Positions 25,679-32,029 of a DNA stretch of 32,029 nt are shown here, piece after piece. Source of the DNA: Bacillota bacterium (GTDB lineage Bacteria > Bacillota > Sulfobacillia > Sulfobacillales > Sulfobacillaceae). The notes below the pieces were generated by a model, which saw nothing but the letters and a program-made list of their open reading frames with translations, had not been told where the DNA came from and did no database searches. Every line of letters begins with the position of its first letter. The stretch's first letter is position 1. A program made the position numbers and the translations under genes. The stretch covers positions 1 to 32,029 of the forward strand of contig JAJZZP010000162.1 of the NCBI GenBank assembly GCA_021797515.1, given 5' to 3'.

Positions 25679-27532
25679 ATGAGTCAACCTATGACACTGG
25701 AGTCAACATTGGGTGCGAGTCCCGATGTTTTTGGTCGATCTGACGCGTGGTCGTTACTGTGGCGAGAAAAAGACCAGGCGCGCCCCAAATTAAGTTACAT
25801 ATGGGGATCACCAGGAAGCGGTAAAACCTATTTGGCCCAAACATTCTTTGATCAACTGTTAAATGAAGCGTTCCGAGGTATTTGGACCTCCGGAACACTC
25901 GTGGGTCGTTCTGACAACGACTTATTGACTCATCTAGTCCATGCCCTAAATCTCCCGGGCGGCACCTCGCCATCTCCCGACTTATTGGCAGAAGCGCTGT
26001 TGAAGGGAGCCAATTCCCGTTTTGTCTGGGTTATAGATGACTTTGATCAGGTGACGGTTCAACGCCAATGGCTATGGTCGTTGTGGCTATCGATGGCCCG
26101 GCAAGGTGCGTGCGTTGTCCTTACCGGAACAGAACCCCCTTTACGGATGTGGCCGGGACAACAACATGCTCAAAATCAAATCCACGCAATCAAGCTCAAT
26201 GACTTTGATGAAGAGACTTCTAAAAACTTTCTCTGTTCCTTTGATATTTCAGATTCACAGGTACTGAACACGGCGGTTGCACTTTCTTGCGGACGCCCTA
26301 AACTCTTGTGCGCAATTGCAGACGGATTGCGCCTAGCTTATGCGAACGCTGATACCTTCACCGAAGACAACATAACGCCGTTTTCAGAGATGGTCGATTT
26401 GCCAAGCTTTATGATCGAGCAAATATGTCATCCAGGCTCTAAGCGTATGACATGGCGTGCCGGCCAAGGCGATGACGACATCGATTCCTTAATAGCGGCG
26501 GCTTCCTTAGTTCCCGTGGTCAATAAAGACTGGATGGCACATGTGGTCGGACAGCAATTAACCAACAAGGTATGGAACCAATTTCTCCGACTACCTATTC
26601 TAGACCAATTTCGTGGCGGATATTGTGGGATTTTTGCATCGTTGCGTACGCATATCGCTGAAACATGTCGCCAAACCCGGCCATGGGTTTGGGAGCATTG
26701 GACTCGCAATGCCTCAAGATATTATCTTAACCTTGCTCGTAATGGGAAGATGTCTTTCAAAAACCTATGGCCTTTAGTCCTGAAATTCCAACGAAGCCAT
26801 ATTGACCAACCGATTTGGCAGATAGCTCAATGGGAGAATAGAGGATGGTCCTTGCAGTGGGAGGACGTTGACGGCCAGCCTCATTCCCTCATGCTCATCA
26901 ATCGGAATAACCAAGTCCTTGGCAGCATACTCTTCGAAACTTCTTCCCGAAACCAGTTAATCTGTCGAGTAGAAGTGTCCGATGACGACGCCGAGGCGTT
27001 TTCTAGACTATTGACCAGTGCCGCAGAGATATTCTACCAGTATTTTCAGATCGTAATACGGCTAGATGCTGCGCCATCAACCTCGTTTACCGCATTGAAA
27101 CATCTCGGGTTTGCGCCTAGTACCGAAACAGCCCTAGAATGGATACTTGATCTCCCTGAAAATAACGGATATGTAACTTGGATTGAGCGACTACTGCAAG
27201 GGCCCACGGGCCCGCGCCCCAATGAACCGGTTCGGGTTGCGCAACAGATGTTGCAATCGGTACGCGATGAAGAAGCACTGAGAGATCCCGAGATTAGTGC
27301 CTATTGGAACGCGGTATCTTGTAAGGTCCCGTTTCGGACTTGGTCGCTAGATGCCCTTAATTCTGCGGATTTGGGCACTGCCATCGGTGGAAAGACGCTC
27401 CTGGCATTGTATTACATTGAAAAGCAAGGGACCCACGAAGAACTTGCTGAAATTCTTCATGTATCCCGAGCCACCTATTTTAGAAGCCATCGCAATGCAC
27501 TCGAGAGGCTGGCAGATGCCGTGTTCGTCTAA
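25679..27532 (+). CDS. P-loop ATPase with C-terminal helix-turn-helix, putative regulator
   Basis: A 617-residue AAA/STAND-like protein, probably a signalling ATPase or transcription regulator. Walker A is GSPGSGKT at residues 43-50, Walker B FVWVIDDFDQ at 115-124, and a sensor-like strand CVVLTGTEPP follows near 145. The middle is helical. Around residues 410-510 there is a mixed alpha-beta stretch (LINRNNQVLGSILFE, then IVIRLDAAPSTSFTALKHLG) that recalls the GNAT fold, a low-confidence resemblance. The last 35 residues (THEELAEILHVSRATYFRSH and on) form a helix-turn-helix. The frame opens upstream at 25607, but AAAGGAG lies 12 nt before the ATG at 25679. Its stop abuts the stop of the convergent HTH-GGDEF gene. 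I cannot assign a specific function. Confidence 0.65.
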   Translation: MSQPMTLESTLGASPDVFGRSDAWSLLWREKDQARPKLSYIWGSPGSGKTYLAQTFFDQLLNEAFRGIWTSGTLVGRSDNDLLTHLVHALNLPGGTSPSPDLLAEALLKGANSRFVWVIDDFDQVTVQRQWLWSLWLSMARQGACVVLTGTEPPLRMWPGQQHAQNQIHAIKLNDFDEETSKNFLCSFDISDSQVLNTAVALSCGRPKLLCAIADGLRLAYANADTFTEDNITPFSEMVDLPSFMIEQICHPGSKRMTWRAGQGDDDIDSLIAAASLVPVVNKDWMAHVVGQQLTNKVWNQFLRLPILDQFRGGYCGIFASLRTHIAETCRQTRPWVWEHWTRNASRYYLNLARNGKMSFKNLWPLVLKFQRSHIDQPIWQIAQWENRGWSLQWEDVDGQPHSLMLINRNNQVLGSILFETSSRNQLICRVEVSDDDAEAFSRLLTSAAEIFYQYFQIVIRLDAAPSTSFTALKHLGFAPSTETALEWILDLPENNGYVTWIERLLQGPTGPRPNEPVRVAQQMLQSVRDEEALRDPEISAYWNAVSCKVPFRTWSLDALNSADLGTAIGGKTLLALYYIEKQGTHEELAEILHVSRATYFRSHRNALERLADAVFV

Positions 27533-28180
27533 CTACATATTTAGGGGGTTGGTGATGTAACTTTCGAGGTCTCGTTTGACAGATTGTGCAACCACTTTGC
27601 GGTGACACGTTTCAAAAGTTAAGTCAAATGAATCATTTTGCGATCCGATGGCCCATCCAATGTGAATCCGGTATTGAATAGGAAGGGGTTGTCTCATGCG
27701 ATTGACAATAATTTCGGTTTGGGATGAGGAGACGCCTGGAAGATAAATAACCCATTCCAATGGAGCCCATTTGACCACGATATCGGTCCGGCGGATATTG
27801 CGATGGATGATATCCACTATACTGTCAACCCAGTTCAGGGGTTCTTCCCCTGATTTTTTGGGCACCAGTGCCAGAACTACTATGCAGGCCCAATTTTGCG
27901 GTCGTAATCTCAACTGGTGGACAATAGCTCTATGGCCGTCCCGCTGGTTGAGAAAACCTAAGATATCTTCCTTGATAGTACGAATCGGGGGATCAGCCAT
28001 ATCTTTCTGAAGCCACTCGCTCAATTTATCGACGCCGTTGCTCAGATATCGCTGGATCTTTTTTGTTGATTGATCCAAGCGTTCGGCAATGGTGATTATA
28101 TCCAATCCTTCAAGCGCCATTATCAACGCTTGCCGTTCTTTGAGCGTTAGTCCTGGCAAAGAACTTGGACGCCGCGGCAT
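27533..28180 (-). CDS. HTH protein with degenerate GGDEF domain, putative c-di-GMP-responsive regulator
   Basis: Residues 10-60 (LTLKERQALIMALEGLDIIT, then IAERLDQSTKKIQRYL) look like a sigma-region-4/LuxR-type helix-turn-helix. Residues 65-210 follow the layout of a GGDEF domain: a central helix NWVDSIVDIIHRNIRRTDIV, the site strand, YLPG, then the late strand RIHIGWAIGS. The catalytic GGDEF is replaced by A139-P-L-E-W143, so cyclase activity is not expected. The R130-R-T-D133 sequence is in exactly the RxxD inhibitory-site position, five residues before. This suggests a regulator that binds c-di-GMP rather than makes it. GGGAGG lies 7 nt before the ATG at 28180 (an in-frame TTG at 28186 is less likely). 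It is convergent and stop-to-stop with the ATPase gene. Confidence 0.7.
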   Translation of the reverse strand: MPRRPSSLPGLTLKERQALIMALEGLDIITIAERLDQSTKKIQRYLSNGVDKLSEWLQKDMADPPIRTIKEDILGFLNQRDGHRAIVHQLRLRPQNWACIVVLALVPKKSGEEPLNWVDSIVDIIHRNIRRTDIVVKWAPLEWVIYLPGVSSSQTEIIVNRMRQPLPIQYRIHIGWAIGSQNDSFDLTFETCHRKVVAQSVKRDLESYITNPLNM

Positions 28181-28374
28181 GAACAAACCTCCCTAAGCCT
28201 ACTGCACTAGGCCAGATTGGTACATCTCAACCATAGAATTCTTCCCAAACCATATCGCTCATTCACGTTATGGGATGTTCCAATTCTAGGGCATCTTACC
28301 TTTTAACGCAGTGTCAATTCGTGTCTCATAGTTCTGAAACATGGTAACTACTCAGTGGGGGGCACGAGCATCAT

Positions 28375-28401
28375 CAAGTAGGGGTAATAGTACCCTACTT
28401 G
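28375..28401. terminator. 9-bp hairpin between the HTH-GGDEF gene and the IS66 remnant
   Basis: CAAGTAGGG (28375-28383) pairs perfectly with CCCTACTTG (28393-28401) around a 9-nt loop. It lies 27 bases downstream of the stop of the IS66 remnant (minus). The T-tail is poor. The rest of 28187-28427 holds the promoter region of the HTH-GGDEF gene, with no other feature I can support. Confidence 0.3.
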
Positions 28402-28427
28402 GACGAATTGGCGTAAGAATCATTGCA

Positions 28428-29555
28428 TTACGGAACTTTAGGCGGTTCTGGCATCAAGGGTTCGCCCTGAAAGGCCGTCTGAACATATTCAAAGACCGGC
28501 AATCCTTGCTTTTTGAGGGTCGAAATATCACGCCGGATGCGGCAGAAGATTGCGGCGCCGTGCAGGCTGCGAAAGGTTCCGGAAATCTTTTGGTGGAGTG
28601 TGATCATCCGCCCATCCTGCTCTGCCTGATTGTTCGTATATCCCATTTGGAAGTCCCGCATAAACAAGAGCACCGCGTCCCGCTGAACGTCCAGACGTTC
28701 TCATAGGTTCCACGCGTTTTCGTTTGCTTCACCAACCCCGTTTCTTGGACCCCCCGCGACCTGTTGCGGATTTTCTTCCAATCGCTGACGCACCAGCCCA
28801 TCATAGGTCGCCGCAAAAACCGTCAGCTCTTCCGGTTTTAAGGCGGTGTAACCCGCCGCGATCGCGGCGACCACCGCTTTCTTGATCGTCTGGAGATGGG
28901 CTATTAAGGCGCGGGCCCACGTCTGGTGGGTATTTTCCTCCACCGCCACGAGTTCGCGCTCATAGTGGGCATTGCACAGTCCATGGCGACATTCGGTGTA
29001 GGTCCAGACCACCCATCATGCACGGCGGTTCCTTTAAATGTGGGAAGAATGCCGGCCGGCCACCATGGCCAATACTCCGCGTTTGCGGTGGACGGTATAG
29101 TAGGTGGGCGCATGGGTGCCTGCGCTATGGAGCCATTGCAGTTGTGCCGTCACGTGTAGCCCGGATTCATCGAAATTGACGACAGGCGAGGTCAAGACAG
29201 CGTCCTTCCTGCAGTCTTCGAATGCCGTTAACTGGGTATACAAAGTCTGCTGCGCAGGGTAAAGGGTCCCCTCGCTCACCGGGTGACCGGTTAAATCAAA
29301 CACCCCCGCACACAACCGATCCGATGGGAGCAGTGGATAATAGCGGAAAACGGCTTTCACAGCCGATCCATATTGGACAGGCTAGGGCACGGCATCCGGA
29401 AAGGCTCCCGTCGTCGCGTGGGCTGACACGCGGAACAGACGATCGTTTCCGCCTGATGTTCTGTGACTTCCCTACGCACGACCCAGTCATAGACTTGACG
29501 CCGGGTCGATACGGTGGCCGGGCGGTGTTGGAGATCCTCCCCACAGTGCTCGCCT
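28428..29555 (-). pseudogene. Inactive, truncated IS66-family transposase
   Basis: The IS66 TnpC core can be followed on the minus strand. From about 29555 the zinc-ribbon region reads GEHCGEDLQHRPATVSTRRQ and then EVTEHQAETIVCSAC. Next come LPSDRLCAGVFDL, VSEGTLYPAQQTL, the DDE segment VVNFDESGLHV and WLHSAGTHAPTYYTVHRKRG. Then VHDGW in a shifted frame, ECRHGLCNAHYEREL, and the C-terminal TNNQAEQDGRMITLHQKISG with FRSLHGAAIFCRIRRDISTL. In-frame stops lie near 29386 (in the stretch usually reading VPAPVQYG) and near 28703, and a pair of compensating frameshifts flanks the VHDGW motif (about 29070 and 29010). The N-terminal coiled-coil and linker part of the family is absent. The gene is dead; partner genes tnpA and tnpB are not visible. 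Confidence 0.88.
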
Positions 29556-30117
29556 AATCATTACTCTTAGCCCCATTGCATTCCAATTTTGGCAGTACAG
29601 GGTAGCCTAAAATGACGGCTGCGCGGAGTGACAACTGACCGAATGTCGTGGGTGGTGTCACCGGGATTTCCGTTTCTAAGGCATGACCTCATGCCGTCGC
29701 GCTCCGGGCACCACGGCCGAATTTGGTGGGCGATTGCTGTTAGGTATTCAGAGACAGACCCCAGACGAGCGTTTGTCACGGTCGGTACCCCCGCCGCAGC
29801 GTTTTCATTCCGGGCTCACCTCGCTCTTTTAAGGAATGAGTCAAATACGGAAAGAAACCCAATAAATGGTAAAGAATGCGGGTAATGATTAGAGTGCTCG
29901 CAAGGGGTCAGCGGATGCACAACCACAGGCTCGGGATCATTCCGGCTGGCTCACCGGGCCCCAGAATGTTCCGGTTGCCCTCCGCTCGCTTTGACGCTGG
30001 CCTCCCTGCCGACTTGTGGGCGTCGGTTTCTCGTAGCCATCACGCGACGGGAGCTTACTACCCGAGTTTCGCCAATAGTAGAACGTGAAACCTGCCATCC
30101 GTTGCCCCGTAAGGGTT
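29556..30117. other. Non-coding stretch between two transposase genes, possible element end
   Basis: No convincing gene is present in these 560 bases. On the minus strand from about 29636 downward there is TGTCACTCCGCGCAGCCGTC, then a TTTTAGG run and TGCCAAAATTGGAATGCAAT. That style reminds me of IS21-type element ends with repeated binding sites, but I cannot verify it. It lies directly beside the point where the IS66 reading frame breaks off. CGCCAATAGTAG near 30071 might be part of the IS1634-type element's end. Confidence 0.3.
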
Positions 30118-31839
30118 TTAGCCGTTGGCTAAGTGTATGGGTACGGCTCCGGATTCCTTGGGGGCATAGCGGTCTAAATCAAACAATTTAAAGAGTTTGT
30201 GCTGGATTGTCGATGGCGTCGTGAGCACGCGCTGGATCGTCGTGGGGTTCATTTCGAGGTAGATTTCTTGAAGATCTTCGAGTTCCGTCTTCATCACGGC
30301 GGGACTCATGACCAACTCCGCTTGGCGTGCGCTCCGGTCGAGTAACTTGAGGACCAGCAAGGCCAGCACACAAATTAAGGCATAGACGCGAATTTTGCTA
30401 TCCGTCCAATGGCGAATCGGCTGGATACGGATTAAATCGGGTGCTTTCAGGGTGCGAAAGGCATCCTCCACACGCGGTTTGTCATGATTGTAGGCGGTCA
30501 AAATCTCATCGACGGTCAGGGTCAGGTCGGTGGTAAACAATAGCCGTTTGCCATGTTCCTGATAACGCGCCGCCCGGGCGGCGCGATTGGCCCGCCAGAC
30601 CAACTTTCCCGTATCGTTCACCGTCACGGTCCAATACCGGCCGCCCCGTAGCGTGGCTTGAAGGGCCGCCAGCCCTGCCTGGCGTGCTTCCAACGATCCC
30701 CGCGTACGGTGATCCCAATACTCCTGCAACCGATCATGCGCCTGCTGGATTTGGTGTTGGAGGGCATGGCGTTGTTTTTGGGCTAATCCTGCGTGAAAGG
30801 TCATGACCACCGTCGCGTTCAACCCAAACACGGTCCGTTGTCCATGCCAGACCTTCAGGGCCTCACGAGTGTCCTGATACGCGGTCAGCGGTTTCTTCAA
30901 TAAGTCGCGATGATGCGTGGCGATTAAGCCCCCTACGACGTCGATTCGCAGGCGTTCGCCTGCGGTGTCTGTTGGCGCTGGGACGGGGTGGTCGATGAGG
31001 TCTCGAAAATTCTTCTCGGAGTGGTTCCCCCGATCACAAATGATCAATAAATGATGCGCGCTGCGGTTAAGATGCGTCACCCGGTCCACCAACCGGGTCA
31101 TGCTTTCAGGAAATAACTTGGCATCATGGCGATTGCCCTGATAGACGAGCGAGAGTAGGGGCAACCCGTCTTGGCGTGTAGCCGCTAGCGCCAGGCCGAT
31201 TTGCCGGTGATCATCGCGTCCCGCTTTGTTATGCCCTTTTTGAGCCACCGTCGCAGGCGTTTGGGGTTGAAAGAACGTAAAACAGTTGGTGGCCTCATAC
31301 AAGACCTCATCAAGACGGAGGTGGTACCGGTCTTGGACCGTCTTCCAGACCGCTTCTTCCACACGAAACACCGTGTCCGTATCGAGAATGGGAGCATCCG
31401 CATTGGTGGGGGGCATGGTGGTTTCCGGGCACAACAAATCCCAATGGTCCCAAAAGTTTTGGGCATCGAGGAGGCTGGGCGGCAACGCCCAGTGCTGGGG
31501 CAGCACCGTTTTCTGAATCCAGGCTCCGAATCCCCGCCAACTGGTCGCCGGGGCGCACAGCTTGGCCAAGACCCCTAACGCGACATAGACCCCCGGACTT
31601 AAACCTGGGTGCCGCTTGGGCACCTGTTGGTCCACCGCGTCCACCAATCCCAGCGTGTCGATCATCCCCCACACGGTCATGACCCAGCCAAACGCTTTCG
31701 CCTGCACTTTTTGTGGGGCTATCCCGGCACGACACCGCTCCCGCACTTGGTCCGCGGTCCCGAGATAGATTGATTCGGTCTTCACCTGACTGGGCCCCGA
31801 TCCGGGACCTTTGCCCGTCGACCCGGGGTGAATTTTCAC
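30118..31839 (-). CDS. IS1634-type (IS4 superfamily) transposase
   Basis: A DDE transposase of the IS1634/IS4 group, 573 residues from the GTG at 31839. Landmarks: VKTESIYLGTADQV near the start, LYEATNCFTFFQPQTPATVA with the first acidic position as E182 where most relatives known to me have Asp, QKGHNKAGRDDHRQIGLAL, VYQGNRHDAKLFPES, LLIICDRGNHSEKNF (D269) and YNHDKPRVEDAFRTLKAPDL (E458). The frame stays protein-like upstream of 31839, reading LPAHHEPVYYYQHSYRVKIH, as far as an in-frame TAG at 31911-31909, with no ATG, GTG or TTG in that extension. The true N-terminus may therefore be longer, or the copy may have lost its start. It appears full length at the C-terminus. Terminal inverted repeats are not certain. 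Confidence 0.88.
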   Translation of the reverse strand: MKIHPGSTGKGPGSGPSQVKTESIYLGTADQVRERCRAGIAPQKVQAKAFGWVMTVWGMIDTLGLVDAVDQQVPKRHPGLSPGVYVALGVLAKLCAPATSWRGFGAWIQKTVLPQHWALPPSLLDAQNFWDHWDLLCPETTMPPTNADAPILDTDTVFRVEEAVWKTVQDRYHLRLDEVLYEATNCFTFFQPQTPATVAQKGHNKAGRDDHRQIGLALAATRQDGLPLLSLVYQGNRHDAKLFPESMTRLVDRVTHLNRSAHHLLIICDRGNHSEKNFRDLIDHPVPAPTDTAGERLRIDVVGGLIATHHRDLLKKPLTAYQDTREALKVWHGQRTVFGLNATVVMTFHAGLAQKQRHALQHQIQQAHDRLQEYWDHRTRGSLEARQAGLAALQATLRGGRYWTVTVNDTGKLVWRANRAARAARYQEHGKRLLFTTDLTLTVDEILTAYNHDKPRVEDAFRTLKAPDLIRIQPIRHWTDSKIRVYALICVLALLVLKLLDRSARQAELVMSPAVMKTELEDLQEIYLEMNPTTIQRVLTTPSTIQHKLFKLFDLDRYAPKESGAVPIHLANG

Positions 31840-32029
31840 CCGGTAGGAATGTTGGTAATAATAGACCGGTTCATGATGCGCTGGCAGCTGTTTGGCGACA
31901 ATTTGTAACTATTCAGGTACCCCCTTGTCTCGCACCGTTTCCGCCCGCGATGTGCTCCGTGTAGGTGATACGTTCTGCTTAAATTTCCCGTCGAAGTGAC
32001 GGCGCTGAATTCCTGTGGAATCCACGCCA

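Noticed and set aside
30067..31920. Terminal inverted repeats of the IS1634-type element
   Set aside because: Only about 9 of 18 positions agree between CGCCAATAGTAG... on the left and CCTGAATAGTTAC... on the right. No target duplication was found.
1..32029. tRNA, rRNA genes or CRISPR arrays
   Set aside because: No cloverleaf-like CCA-ended segment, rRNA signature or regularly spaced short repeats were seen on either strand by eye.

Overview
The window looks like chromosomal DNA of a Gram-positive, Firmicutes-type bacterium. The signs are strong GGAGG-type ribosome binding sites, several TTG and GTG starts, a Tad/Flp pilus locus without an outer-membrane secretin, and mid-range base composition. 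My best guess is an acidophile related to Sulfobacillus, but that is inference from gene style and not from a search.

Region 1 (1-5.1 kb) is a surface-protein zone. It has one intact large secreted Ig-like protein (437-3493, minus) ending in a clear hairpin terminator. Next to it are remnants of other surface proteins: a C-terminal membrane-anchor fragment (3484-3948, plus) and a frameshifted GLUG-like protein (about 4347-4890, plus). Region 2 (5.1-11.8 kb, minus) is a compact Tad pilus operon transcribed as flp - cpaB - tadZ/cpaE - tadA/cpaF - tadB - tadC - a 32-residue ORF not in the usual gene set - tadE. A sigma-A-like promoter lies upstream of flp. No prepilin peptidase is in the window.

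Region 3 (11.8-20.7 kb) makes or decorates surface glycans. A divergent DUF2079 membrane protein is followed by a convergent seven-gene minus-strand operon: GtrB-type glycosyltransferase, three family-2 glycosyltransferases (two of them tandem paralogues), a methyltransferase, a rhamnosyltransferase-like enzyme and a Wzx-type flippase. Its position beside the pilus operon suggests, but does not prove, modification of pili or of an exopolysaccharide.

Region 4 (20.7-23.0 kb) is gene-poor and looks decayed. It holds one notable 59-residue Flp-pilin-like ORF (21339-21518, minus) in which the expected cleavage-site glycine is Glu. Region 5 (23.0-28.2 kb) is a signalling island: a globin-GGDEF-EAL cyclic-di-GMP enzyme, a P-loop ATPase with a C-terminal HTH, and, stop codon to stop codon with it, an HTH protein fused to a degenerate GGDEF domain that keeps an RxxD inhibitory-site motif. 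Together with the pilus and glycan genes this suggests a sensory, c-di-GMP-linked module controlling surface attachment.

Region 6 (28.4-32.0 kb) is mobile DNA: a dead IS66-family transposase, a short stretch that may be another element's end, and a long IS1634/IS4-type transposase at the right edge.
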